A DNA stretch of 64,000 bases from the NCBI GenBank assembly GCA_963924555.1, contig OZ004587.1, positions 5,906,075 through 5,970,074 on the forward strand, written 5' to 3'. Made by a program: the position numbers and the translations under genes. Under the pieces are notes generated by a model. It worked only from the letters and a program-made list of their open reading frames with translations, was not told where the DNA came from and searched no databases. This DNA comes from Crambe crambe (lineage: Eukaryota; Porifera; Demospongiae; Poecilosclerida; Crambeidae). Shown piece after piece: positions 1-11,460 of the stretch (its first letter is position 1; every line of letters begins with the position of its first letter).

Positions 1-52
1 GCTGAAAAATAAATATCATGTTGAAAGCAAATACATGGAAGATAAGAGTTAC

Positions 53-3000
53 CTTTTGCAGAAGCTAGTGTGCTGTTATCAAAAGTGCCAACAGATATAA
101 AAGCTGAAAATGTTCCTAGACTCCCACTCAGAGACACATTAAGGGTGGCATTTCCTACATCCTCACTAACTTCATATGAAGATTGGTTGAAGCTGAAAGA
201 TAGAACTAGAAAATGATGTCCAATAATTTAAAAAAATCGACATATAATTGATATTATAATTATAGGTAGCTAACAATAAATTATGCAGCTAAAAGTATGC
301 ATTATTACTTTGATTTACCATCATCGTCAAAAATTGTCATTAGAGATGTATGAGAAGCAAGCGATAGAAGTGACGAAGATGGCTGACCCAATAACCTCAG
401 TGTTGCCTCTAGCACTTCAGTGAGTTCAAATATGTCATCCTTTATTAATGGGATGCAAGCAATAGAGCTGTTGTGTATAGCATTGAAGGTAAACATCAGA
501 GAACTAGTACTGCTTCTGTAGTCCTTGCCATCTGTATTTACTATTATGTTAAGTGTGTAGCCATGCATGGTTTGACTTACAAATGGCTGATTTACTGGAG
601 AAGGCAAGCTGTACAGTAATATTTCTCCCTAGAATTCCTGATATCACTCCAACCTCCACACAAGCCATTCCATCATCTTCACTGACATTATATGGTTGAT
701 TGATAAAGCCAATTACAACCTCTGCAGGAAAATGATACAAGGATGTCTTGAATAATTTGAAACTTGGAACCCACTAAACTTTCATTCTATCAACTCTCAA
801 AACAAGTTACACCTACGTAAGGCAGAAGGATGATCAAAGTGATAGGATGATCATGTAGAAACTAAATGTAGCTAGCTATAGCTTAGCTTAGTTATGGTTG
901 AAAAAGTAGCTAGCTTTACCATCATTATCAAGAATATTGACAACCGCACGAGCAGGATCAAATTGTACATTCGAGAGGGAAGCAGAAGTGTATCCAATAT
1001 TCCCAAAGAAGTTCTCAGTATCAAGTGCCTCTAGTTCTTTGTCATCCTTGATGGAGACTTGTAAAGTAGTAGACCCCGTACCAGTCAGTACAACAGAGGT
1101 GTTGCTCCCAATGTAATCATGACCATCTGGACAACATGATAGGATAAAATAATTATTCCACTTTGTTAAGTATTTGCTGGAGTCTCATACCAGTAGCAGA
1201 TCCTTGATAAGTAAAGAATAACACATTCACATCGAATCCTAACACTCCTTGCAAGACTCTGAATGTAAAATCCATAGATGCAGCTTCTTCACTAACATTA
1301 TATTCCACAGGATCAAAACCAATTGTAGCAACTGGAATATAAACAACATTTTATCGATTCAGGATCCAAAAATAATATAGCTAGCTATTATAATATGCCT
1401 ATGGTCTTTGAGTCTTTAAGGAAAGTTCTCTATACGCGTGAGAATACATGCAGCAAAATTTGACTGACTTACAATCATCATCATTAATAACGACTGAAGC
1501 AATCACAGCTCCAAACACAATCCTTGTTCTTTCTTGATGTGTGAGAGAGAGCTGTACCCCGCTCTTCATAACAACAGCTGTTGATGTAAGATGGAGGATG
1601 ATAGTCTCTTGTAACTCAGCAATGCCATCATTGATGATGGGGACTTCAAATGATTGGGTTCTACTAGCACCACTGCTAAAAGTTAGACTGGTCCCAGACA
1701 CTGCAGTATAATCCACTCCAGCTATGAGAAATCAATAATTTTATGGTAAGTGTCAAACTTTAAAAGAGTAAACTAACCAGTGGCAGTAGTTCCTCGGTTG
1801 CTTTCTTCAGTGCCAGCAGTCACAATGAAACTTAGTTCTCTATTGAATTCACCAACTAAATTGATGGTCACAGTTTGAGAACCACTGTTCTCATCAGCAG
1901 AATATCCAGTGGGGCTCAAATTAAAACTGATGGCTATAAAATATCAAACTTGTAGCTGAACTAGCTCTATAGTTCTTATTGCTAACATAACTTACTGTCA
2001 TCATCTAGAATGGTAGCATGTGTACTATCAGTGTCCATCCTCACACGTTCTGGTGGCTGACCAGGAAAATTCAAACTTGCTTGGAAGGTCTCATTGATTT
2101 CAAAAACATTATCATTAATGAGTGGAATGTTGATAACAAAGACACTGTTGGAAGCATCAAAAGTGTATGTCTGAAGTCCCAAATACCTGAAATCACTGCC
2201 AACTATATATCAAAATAATAATTATTACGTCACATGTGTAAAAAAAAATAGTGCATATCGCAGCTGTAATCATTACTGGAAAACTCAACTCAGTTTTTGC
2301 ATATTATTAGCTCGCTACAGATTCATTACCAACAGCAGATCCACTGAATATTGAGAATTCTACAGACACATCTCTTTGGAGACGTCCTGAAATGATGCCA
2401 ATCTCAAAAACAGCATTTCCATCATTTTCATTAGCAGCATATAGAGCATTGATGAATCCAATGACCACATCTGTGATTATACCATACCATAGTATGATTC
2501 TTATCAAAGATGCTTAGCTAGTTAACTTGCTACAAACTTAAAGATTTCTGAAGCAGATATAGCTATAGATGATTTATGAGGTAGTTAACTGATTATGGGT
2601 ACCATCTTCATCTATGATTGTGATTGATGTGACATTGGGCTCAATTGACAGAGTGAACATTGACTGAGGTAGTGGTCTGGGATGCAAGAGGAGAGTAAAA
2701 CTTTCATCTGTTTCATAGACATCATCATCATTGATGGAAACATTAGAGCAAACTTTGCGTGGCTTAGATGATCCACTGCTGATAGGAAATCTTTGTGAAA
2801 GTCCAGTTTCAGTAAAATCACCTCCATCTATTGTTCAAATAAACTGATGACTCAAATTCGTGCAAGAATTGTGTAATAATTATGTAGCTGGCTACGTATT
2901 TCACCTGCAGTTCCTCTGACTGAAGTGTATTCAGTGATTACTTCAAATATTAAACTTTCATCTGGTGGTGGGTTAGTCATAATGATGCAAATTTCCACGA

Positions 3001-4665
3001 AACCATTGGCCTCACTAACTGAGTACTGGAGCTGCTCAAATCCAACTATAATGGCTGAAAATTAAATACCAATAGAACTAGAAATGACATTAGAAATTGA
3101 AAAGCTTACCATCATTGTCAATAATGTTTATTAAGGTATTCACAGAAAGGTTAGTTGGAGTTTCAAAAGTAGGAAACCCATTATTGGCTGCAGCACTTGC
3201 TTGGAAAGTCTCTGTACCTTCTGGAAGAGTATCATGATTTAGAAAAAAAGGGAAGGTGACATTCTGCAATTCTGGGGGGAAGTTAATGATGGTGAACACT
3301 ATTCCTGGTGGTCCAATGTTATAGTCATAACTGATGCCATTCACAGTTTGCAGTGTAGCAGCTTGTAAGCCTATGCCACTGGAATTGACATTAATAGCCA
3401 CAGAATACATTTGTTCAGTAATACGATTATCTTCCTTGATTAGTGTCACATTTCTGTATAACTTCCTCTGGTCGGGCTCTTGAAAGTTGTAGGATTGTTG
3501 TGAAAAGCCAATCTTAAGAGCTGTTAAAGAATAAGGGTGTAGCTAATAATACTAAGGATCATTGATATACCATCTATGAACTAATCATTATGGACTCACA
3601 ATCATCATCAATGATATTGCAGATGCTTTTATTTTGTTTAATTTCTACCCCAGAAGTCTGTAAAGCCGAATCAACTTGAAGAAAGACAACAAACTGTTGT
3701 ACTTTTGCTTCATCAATTTCATCGTTGACAATAGGAATATCGGCTGGTAATTCAAAGATAGGCTCAGATAAGTTTTCATCAGCAGGAAAAATGATCTCAA
3801 GCACAGATCCATCGAAATCTGCCTCCTCTATAGGAAAATGCATAAATCCATATTATAATTATGTCAAATCAAAATTGCAATCTTACGTGCTCTATTCGGA
3901 GATATTGCATCATCAGGAAAATCACCAATGATGCCTCTTGACTGAGCAGTACCAACTGTCAATGGAGTTAACTTCAATGTGACAGGATTGGCAAGGAATG
4001 TGGACTGGCTTTTGAGAACTCTCACTGGCATCACTGCATTCGGTTCTTCCTTGCCCCAGTAGCTACATCCAGGTATTGTGAATTCAGCAACTATGAAAAT
4101 TCCATGACAGATTTACGTATAATCTCACTTTCTTAAAGAGGTAGCTTAGCTAAATCATTATGGTTAGCTAGCTATACTTGCATAAATTAATAGACTCAGA
4201 AGGTGCATAGCTACGTAGCTATATACAAAAATGGATCAATAGACATGACACACCATTGGTATCTATTATTGTTCCCTTCACTTTGCTGATGATTATCGTA
4301 TTGTTTCCAAGCACAGATAATGGAGTGTGCAGAATCAATGAGATGATAAATGTCTCATCTTCTTCTTGGGCAACTGCATCCACTAGTAGTGCAAAAGTAA
4401 CAAGTTGTTGATCAGTACTTCCAGATGAAATGTTTATGAGATTTCCACCGAGCAAACGCACATCTCCTGTCCCTAGAATATAAAGCCTAGTCCATCACAT
4501 TAACTAGCATGTATCCAATTAAGCAGCTATTACCTGCAGTTACAGGAGTCAATTGGATTGAACCCACGACCTCTTGAGAAGCTGATCCTGATAGAAAGCC
4601 AATTCCAGCAGCATAATTCTGTAATCGCTCACCTCCACTGAATTCAGTTTGATTGAATCCAAACA
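53..4665 (-). CDS. Gene A Calx-beta domain array (8 complete plus half a domain)
   Basis: Repeats of about 100 residues with the Calx-beta signature: a strand such as [17 protein letters not shown] followed by EVG/ISG, then YxxxxGSLxF...[14 protein letters not shown] and a terminal hydrophobic run ending in ILDDDG. Most domains are split over two exons (about 140 and 210 bp); the third (3110-3520) is a single exon. Calx-beta folds are Ca2+-binding beta-sandwiches found in Na/Ca exchangers, integrin beta4 and many sponge matrix proteins, and the acidic DDD/DD ends fit Ca2+ binding here. The exon at 205-53 is the first half of the ninth domain. Confidence 0.85.
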
Positions 4666-7289
4666 CTACAATTGCATGCATTGGAATTATGATTAAAAAA
4701 AAATCCACTGGGTTTTGACTTACACAATCATGCATGCAACTGAGAGGGGAAAAAATAGCAGAAAAAAACTATACACCATATATATGAAGTACATGCACAG
4801 ACTAACTATACTGAGATACACAATTATAGTACTGTATTGCTTACCTAGAGGACAAAGTTTACAACCTTCATATTCACCAGTTTGAAATGAAAAACCAACT
4901 GGCCCTATGCCATGAGTACAACAGTTGCTTAGTGAGACCACCTCAAAAGAACCTCCACAACTTGAAGTGCCATAGCATATGACTTCATGAGGCCTCGCGA
5001 TCACTATAAAATTATAATCATTGTCAATAAGTGATTGGTCAGCTGATCTAGTCAAGTAGCTGCCAAAGTAACCACATGCATGGAAATATGATCTAGTGTA
5101 TACTTTGCACATTTGTGGAATGCAATGTACAAAAGATGAGTGTGCACATACATATTGACACAGACTGAAAGCCTGAAAGTACATGGATGATATTTGAGAC
5201 TACAGAAATGATATCGATATTCCTGAAGTTTGGCCATCAATCAATTACTTACAAACACAGGAGACACCATTTCCACTGTAACCATTTACATGTACAGGTA
5301 TGGCTACCTTGAGTGTTGGTGCATGTAGCATTTGAGTCACAGTTGTTAGTAGTGGCACACTCATCACAAGTGATGCCATTTCCACTGTATCCATGGTTAC
5401 ATGTACAGGTATAGCTTCCATCAGTGTTGATACATGTAGAATCTGAGTCACAGTTGTTAGTATACTGACACATTCATTTATATATGTAGAGAAGAAATTG
5501 TAGCTATAGTCTTATTCATTCCCTGTAATGTTGCAAGATGTAGCTATTTACCATCATAAGTGATGCCATTTCCACTGTATCCATGGTTACATATACAAGT
5601 ATAGCTTCCAAGATTATTGGTATATGCAGCATTTGTGTCACAGTTGTTAGTACTGACACACTCATCTTATATCTATGCTATTTAGGGGCAGGGCCATTGT
5701 GCATGTACATGCTTATGCCATGCAATTTCTATATACCCAGCAGAAAGTTCAGCCAAAGGTTGAAGAGCAGCCAGCTTTAACTAACTGCCGATTGTATAGC
5801 CAGAGTTAGCTATGGCCTTCAGCAAGCTGAATTGTGTTTCTCCCTCCTCATTCGTTTTTATTTTGTTAGGGAGGATATCACAGTTGTTAGTACTGGCACA
5901 CTCATCTACATCATCTGTACACCGAGAAACAGCATCCAAGAATAATGTTGCCTTTTATGTTTATATTATTTCAAAAATGAATTAAGGAAGATGTTTTTGG
6001 TCTCATTCTTATAATAATACACAAACTATTATGTACGTACTCACACTGGATAAACTTTAATCCTCCAGGATAACCATGAGAGTTGAATCTGCCAAATCCA
6101 TAAATTGATACACCAATCCTTGCATTCGAGTTGACGTGCAAGAGTGTGTGGTCTCCAGCAGATAAAGCCACTCTAGTAATGTATCCACAAATGCGACTAC
6201 TTGAGCAATAAATTTCGGTCCATGTTGAATTTATTAGACTTGCAGAGTCAAGAAGAATCTTGTTTGGCTGGTGATATTTTGTGGAAGCATATATTGTGAT
6301 ATAGTTTGTAGAGAATCTTGATGGGACATTGAAGACATAGTTATTACTGTATTCTTCCACTGATGGTATCATCATCATGAAAGGGTCACCAGTAATGTCA
6401 TCAGCTAAATATCCAAGTGCAAACTGAGTGACCAGTACTGGAGCTGAAGACTCAATATTGCAGAAGCTATTAGGGTTGATCCTAAACTCAGTCCAATTTC
6501 CAGCAACTAAAAGTGAATATACCTTCACTTGAGGGAATGTTGTACAATTCACACTGATTGTGGTAGAATTCCAAGCAGCAAGTATCCGGATGAGCTCACC
6601 TGACATCCTTCCCTTAAGAGAGGCAACAAAGAAAGAAGTGCCCCATGTAGATGTTGGTGGTATCTGTTCTGTCAGGTGGTCACAAGCTCCTATATTTGTA
6701 GGTACATCAGTACATTCCTGGTTGCTGAAAAAGGATATCGGCTTTGTTGATATTATTCTCACACCAGTGGAGTCGGAACTTGAGATCAAATATGTTTCGA
6801 GACTATTTAACATAAATGTAGTTGAGGGAGTAGTGATTGTGGTGTTATCTTCACATCCAACAATGAGTATGTCACTTGTAAACTGTGGTCGCCTATCAGG
6901 ATATGTTATCCCATAATACTCATATTCATCCACTGCTAGGTTACTGCAAGGCAAGGCTAAGAATGAATCACTTGTACTACCCTTGATGTAGAGATGAGAG
7001 AAACCATATAGAGTTAGTTTGCTATCTCCCTCAGCTTTGACATGTATCCCTTTATTTCGCTCAGTGGTGCTGTTTGATCGGACTTGGAATGTATGTGGTA
7101 AAGTCACAACTGTTGTAGAATAATTTGTAGCCACTCCATTAAAGGTAAATCCTCTTGCTTCCACATTAAAATTAACAGGATTAGATTCTGGTGTGTTTAC
7201 AAGGAGTTGGATGGTTGGTTCTGTACTGATATCGTGATTGGTAGAAAATCCCAGGAAAAATTCATTAGCCTTGCTCTCAAAGATAATCT
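53..7289 (-). CDS. Gene A, main exon block: IgGFc-binding / EGF / Cys module / Calx-beta repeat protein (3' end off window)
   Basis: Exons in gene order: 7289-6045 (IgGFc-binding), 5665-5552 and ~5470-5253 (EGF), 5003-4845 (Cys module), then Calx-beta exons 4665-4534, 4472-4254, 4090-3887, 3827-3600, 3520-3110, 3054-2905, 2827-2603, 2470-2330, 2202-1996, 1933-1778, 1721-1473, 1331-1191, 1126-920, 721-581, 531-319 and 205-53. Boundaries are GT/AG and match paralogues B and D; apart from the EGF block all lengths are multiples of three (phase 1-1). The last half Calx-beta and the FN3 exons expected from B lie left of base 1. A secreted extracellular protein is expected from the family architecture. 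The EGF block carries a frameshift and a lost acceptor (see separate entry), so this copy may be decaying. Its 5' exons may be those at 23518-22863, 15.5 kb upstream across transposon-rich DNA; that link is an inference. Confidence 0.8.
4845..5003 (-). CDS. Gene A exon: Cys-rich ~53-residue module
   Basis: Encodes [14 protein letters not shown], then [13 protein letters not shown] and EYEGCKLCPLG. The exon is phase 1-1 and 159 bp, as in B (29994-30152) and 144 bp in D (54834-54977). I do not recognise the domain. The spacing CC...GPVGFSF...EGC..CP is conserved in all three copies and the module always sits between the EGFs and the first Calx-beta. It is probably disulphide-bonded and extracellular. 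Confidence 0.7.
5253..5905 (-). pseudogene. Gene A EGF exon cluster, degraded
   Basis: There are three EGF-like exon traces. The first (5905 leftward) begins DECASTNNCD and then runs into ~200 bp of unrelated sequence (about 5672-5878), so it is truncated. The second (5665-5552) keeps a DECVSTNNCDTNA start, but two conserved Cys positions read Tyr. The third (about 5470-5253) holds two EGFs. Its second EGF lacks two bases where CNHGYSGNG is expected and reads KWLQWKW before a stop, and its acceptor, AG in the sister exon, reads AA. Intact relatives are at 31852-31980 and 30287-30406 in B. These defects are visible directly; whether they abolish the gene depends on splicing around them. Confidence 0.7.
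6045..7289 (-). CDS. Gene A exon: IgGFc-binding-type domain (415 residues)
   Basis: Single 1245-bp exon. The protein resembles the N-terminal domain of IgGFc-binding protein (FCGBP) family members: an N-terminal ANEFFLGFS block, [19 protein letters not shown], the [19 protein letters not shown] block, and [13 protein letters not shown]. The acceptor is TTAATGCAG before 7289 and the donor GTGAGT after 6045. Paralogous exons are at 30543-31784 (B) and 60967-62202 (D) with very similar sequence. The domain is extracellular and found in mucus- and matrix-type proteins; a ligand cannot be read from sequence. Confidence 0.85.
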
Positions 7290-8789
7290 CTGCATTAAAT
7301 ATCATTATTCAGCTAATGGCTTTTCTAACTAGCTTTTTTTTAAACTACTAGCTAGCTAGTAGGTTCTGTTAGGAAATGGTCTTAAAAGAGATTGGTAGAA
7401 AATCCTAGGAAATAATTCATTAGCCCTATACTCTTAACAAGTTTGTCTTTAAAAAAAGACTTGATGCCTTGGCATGTAGTACGTAGACTATAATGCATTA
7501 TTATTTTGATTTTCACTGATTTTTTTTTTCACTGTGTTTACCTATGGATCTTATTTTACACGCATGTAATTATCACATTAATGACTTTCTATGTTGTAGC
7601 AAACTAATATTCAGGCTGGCTCGTGAGACTAATAATTATAGAGTGGCTAGCTATATCATATAGCTTGTTTGCTTAGTTTAGTCGGCTCTTTCTGCTTTTC
7701 CTCAGGACTTTTAACCTACTTGTGACTTTGTAGCTTCTGTTCCTAGGCTCTCTTGCTGCTTTTTTAGAATCTTGAGCTTTATACCCTCTACTCTTGCTGT
7801 TTCATGTTGGTTTTCTTGATCCAGTGCTGATCGTTTACTTGCCTACTGCCTCTGCTCTCGCTGCTTGGCTCTCTTTCTGCTTTCTTATGATCATTAACTT
7901 GCCTACTACTCTAGTGACTTTGTACCTTCTGTTCTTACTATTTAACTTTCTCTTGCTGCCTTTTCAGACGTGCATACGTTTGCACGTGCTATTAATAGGA
8001 CGTACATACCATGCACACATAGTTGCCTCCAGCACTGTGGCACTTCGGTGCCGAGGCAAAAATGACCTCTGCATTAAAAATCAAACAAGTTCACTAGTTT
8101 GCTCTAATAATCATGGGTGCTGTCAACTGTGTAGTCAATCAGATTCTGGAACAGAGGTAAAAGGTTTGACCATTCTAATGCACAGAAGACCTGTAATGGA
8201 TCCTGATTATGCTGTCATAAACAGACATTTCAGATTATGTCAATAAACGCCCGAGTTCCTGGATACAGCCCAAGAACAAAGGTGGCATAGCCTAAGACAA
8301 GGGCCGTTTATTGCCACAACAGGTTTATTCCTTAGGCTATACACTCACATGATTGGACAGTCCTTTCTATTAATTAAGATGCATGTGAGTGAAAATGACC
8401 AAGTGCTAGTAGATCTAGTGCAAATAAAACATTAATAGTTTTAGTTCTTGGACAGCAAGAGTGAGAATCTCCTCAATGACTATATGCAGTTCAGAGTTCT
8501 AATGCACTTGTAATCTTGTAATGATTCTGGTGTGATAAAAGAAAAGGAGACTTGATTATGCTGTCATAAACAAGCATAATTAATAAAGTAGTTCAGACAA
8601 AGGCTATTTAGCACAGCTCTACGACTTTTATTTTCTTAGGCTACACTGATGTGATTGGATATAGTCCTTCCTATTGGCTCGCATTTAGTAAGTGAAAAAA
8701 TGACAACACACAGCTAACGAGCTTGTCCCATTTCCTTACTATTTGCAAATATGCTCACCAGCTGCCCAAGTGCTAGTTTATAGGTATAT
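7290..8789. other. No gene seen; imperfect tandem duplication and hairpins
   Basis: No exon of the array family was found here. A block around 8175-8410 (CTGATTATGCTGTCATAAAC, then TTAGGCTATAC, GTGATTGG-type and AAGTGCTAG motifs) recurs in diverged form at about 8495-8775. An inverted pair near 8240-8318 (AATAAACGCCC / GGGCCGTTTATT) and a small hairpin at about 8030-8056 (GTGGCACTTCGGTGCC) are visible. The long open frame at 7794-8246 has no family resemblance and biased composition. Confidence 0.5.
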
Positions 8790-9090
8790 AAGGGAAAAAG
8801 CATTTCGTGAAATGAAAAAAAGATGTAGGGATGACCACTGCTCAAAAAAGTAAGGAAACAAGAAGGATGGAAATGGGATCAATCTTTGTTCTGTATATCC
8901 AGCCAACAATCCCTACATACGTACATTACTACACTATAATCTGAAGTTACCCGACGTATATGTAGGGATTGTTGGCTGGATATACAGAACAAAGATTGAT
9001 CCCATTTCCATCCTTCTTGTTTCCTTACTTTTTTGAGCAGTGGTCATCCCTACATCTTTTTTTCATTTCACGAAATGCTTTTTCCCTTAC
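8790..9090. repeat. Foldback repeat F, copy 1
   Basis: Near-perfect palindrome. The left arm AAGGGAAAAAGCATTTCGTG ... GATGTAGGGATGACC ... is repeated inverted in the right arm, with a short centre near 8925-8950. The arms contain TGTAGGGATTGTTGGCTGG. Other copies are at 9632-9935, 13145-13432, 55083-55392 and 55921-56209. No protein is expected; it has the form of a MITE or foldback element. Confidence 0.85.
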
Positions 9091-9179
9091 TTGTTCCTGG
9101 TCTTTTTTCCTCTCTTTTATGTTTTTAGCTATGATTAGAGTTCATTCTTCTATGTGTATGCAGGGACAGATGAAAGAAG

Positions 9180-9631
9180 TTCTCCAATAGTTCTCCAATA
9201 CCAGCCCAATCATTATCGAGTCAAGGTGTTGTGTTGTTGAGCCATACTTGGAGGTCGAAGATGCTGAAATAGAGTCTACCGTGGTGAATCTAAATCCCCG
9301 AATCGATACAGTAGTCTATCATCATCATTATCCAGAGCTAGAGCTAGCTAGCTAGCTAGCTAGAGACAGCTGAGTAATATTATGATTTCGAATAATTGGA
9401 TATTCAAATACATGCGCATGCGTATTATAGAAAAGATGGCTTCCTAATTGAATTAGTCGAGTGCTGTGCTCCATAGTGTCTCCTTTTTCATCGACTCTTT
9501 CGAGGATCAACGAGTAGAAAAGATCGTAGTTCGTAGAATTTGGAGTGGATTTGTCCAGAAATTATGGCTGTAGCTTGAGTGGTTCGAGAGATATGGTTGT
9601 CTAAGAATAATAATAATAATAATAATAATAA
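9180..9631. repeat. Spacer unit P, copy 1 (follows each foldback)
   Basis: Unit starting near AGTTCTCCAATA..CCAGCCCAATCA and ending in a TAA-type microsatellite. It contains TGCGCATGCGTATTATAG followed by AAGATGGCTTCC, which look like NRF-1 and YY1 type promoter motifs, and a GAGGATCAACGAGTAG block. Further copies follow the other foldbacks at about 12720-13144, 13540-13980, 55497-55920 and 56310-56743. The promoter-like reading is inference. Confidence 0.7.
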
Positions 9632-9935
9632 TAAGGGAAAAAGCATTTCGTGAAATGAAAAAAAGATGTAGGGATGACCACTGCTCAAAAAAGTAAGGAA
9701 ACAAGAAGGATGGAAATGGGATCAATCTTTGTTCTGTATATCCAGCCAACAATCCCTACATATACACACATTACTACACTATAATCTGAAGTTACCTGAC
9801 GTATATGTAGGGATTGTTGGCTGGATATACAGAACAAAGATTGATCCCATTTCCATCCTTCTTGTTTCCTTACTTTTTTGAGCAGTGGTCATCCCTACAT
9901 CTTTTTTTCATTTCACGAAATGCTTTTTCCCTTAC
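9632..9935. repeat. Foldback repeat F, copy 2
   Basis: Same palindrome as at 8790-9090 with very few differences. It is followed by the shared tail CTTGTTCCTGGTC ... AGTTCTCCAATAGCATA, into which the pogo-like element is inserted at 10040. Confidence 0.85.
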
Positions 9936-10499
9936 TTGTTCCTGGTCTTTTTTCCTCTCTTTTATGGTTTTAGCTATGATTAGAGTTCATTCTTCTATGT
10001 GTATGCAGGGACAGATGAAAGAAGTTCTCCAATAGCATAAGGTAAGGGGTCCAATGCTTGGACAGTACCAAATATTGGCCATGGCAACTTAATTACATTA
10101 ATAATCATTAAAAGCACTGAGCCAGCCCACACATTTTAAGTTCCAATTAGAGTTCATCCTATCAGTCTTCTTGCAGTGTTATCAGATCAGTTCAAGAGTG
10201 AGACTGAAACCTGAGAATTACTCATAAAAACAAGTAAGCTTTTGTTTACATAGCTAAGAGAGTGTTACTTTAAAGGGTAGGTTGAATGAAAAAAAAATTT
10301 TTTTTTAAATATCACCAAAACCCTTTCAAGGTAGTCTATAAACTAAATATATTACAATTTTAATTCACACTACAGCATAACACCCACAAAAAATCATTCT
10401 TTTCAGCTAGAAATCGACATTAGACATTTACTTCCTGTTGTGGGCGGGGCTTAACGATGACGCAGACGTAGGGATTCATTTGGCCACATGCTATGAATT

Positions 10500-10895
10500 A
10501 TGGCAACAGATGGTAGTCTAGGTGACCATAGTTCTGGAGAAAGCACTTTAGACTCAAGCTCTTCACTAGGAAGTAGTTCAGGTGACAGCTCTCTAGCACT
10601 TTCATATGCATCTTCTGAGTTTGAAGGTGCTGATGAGCCAGAAGGAATGCATCCATTTCTCTATGAGCCTGTTACCAGTAGTGATGATGATGAAGGGAGT
10701 GATTCAAGTGATGGTGACTCACCTAGACTTCTCAATACAGATTGGTAAGTAAACAACAGTTCAAGTGTATTGATTTTTTTTTGTTTCTCAATGTTGAAGG
10801 TGCACTTGATAATGCCTACAGCTATAGAATGTCTCTGCTGTAGTGAAATTACAGAAATGATGAATAAAAGATCAACAGAAGAAGTAGGGTGTATT
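10500..10895 (+). pseudogene. Mirror copy of the P2X7-ballast-like exons, damaged
   Basis: The plus-strand arm has exon 1 at 10500-10745 (ATG at 10500, ending LLNTDW, donor GTAAGT). Exon 2 lacks 13 bases after GGTGCACTTG relative to the other arm, removing the CGHC motif and shifting frame. A short repeat of TAGGGTGTATTACT is also inserted nearby. Exon 1 carries an extra acidic DDDEG compared with the minus copy. It is therefore a broken duplicate created by the palindrome. Confidence 0.6.
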
Positions 10896-10919
10896 ACTAA
10901 GTAGGGTGTATTACTCTTC

Positions 10920-11460
10920 ACCCGGGGTTTCAAAGTGTTTGCTTGAATACATGGGTTCTCCAAACCGCATATAGCTATAGACAGCAGTATGGTGAAAATG
11001 CTATTGAAGGAGCTATTCAAGCAAACACTTTGAAACCCCGGGTGAAGAGTAATACACCCTACTTCTTCTGTTGATCTTTTATTCATCATTTCTGTAATTT
11101 CACTACAGCAGAGACATTCTATAGCTGTAGGTATTATCATACAGTGACCACAAGTGCACCTTCAACATTGAGAAACAAAAAAAAAATCTAACTATTCAAT
11201 ACACTTGAACTGTTGTTTACTTACCAATCTGTATTGAGAAGTCTAGGTGAGTCACCATCACTTGAATCACTCCTATCACTACTGGTAACAGGCTCATAGA
11301 GAAATGGATGCACTCCTTCTGGCTCATCAGCACCTTCAAACTCAGAAGATTCATATGAAAGTGCTAGGGAGCTGTCACCTGAACTACTTCCTAGTGAAGA
11401 GCTTGAGTCTAAAGTGCTTTCTCCAGAACTATGGTCACCTAGACTACCATCTGTTGCCAT
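10920..11460 (-). CDS. P2X7-ballast-like Cys/zinc domain gene in palindrome, intact arm
   Basis: Exon 1 is 11460-11225: MATDGSLGDHSSGES..., a Ser/Asp-rich stretch, then EPEGVHPFLYEPVTSSD and ...LLNTDW. The donor is GTAAGT. Exon 2 starts at 11159 after AATGTTGAAG and completes TDW-CTCGHCMIIPTAIECLCC, then SEITEMMNKR and GCITLHPGFQSVCLN. This matches the cytoplasmic P2X7-ballast-like domain (W-C-x-CGxC...ExxCC), which recurs in many invertebrate proteins without a P2X channel. No channel segment is present. The open frame runs on through the palindrome centre; the true 3' end is unknown. Confidence 0.6.

Noticed and set aside
6560-6916. Plus-strand 118-residue open frame
   Set aside because: Lies inside the IgGFc exon on the opposite strand, which has clear family homology.
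8030-8056. Hairpin GTGGCACTTCGGTGCC considered as part of a tRNA
   Set aside because: No anticodon arm, T-arm or A/B box arrangement around it.
7794-8246. 150-residue plus-strand open frame, hydrophobic
   Set aside because: Low-complexity Leu/Thr/Phe composition, no family resemblance, and it overlaps a decayed tandem duplication.
8969-9190. Repeated 73-117-residue frames in foldback copies (also 9814, 13171, 55948)
   Set aside because: They read the palindromic foldback repeat and its tail; the same frame exists on both strands because of the palindrome.
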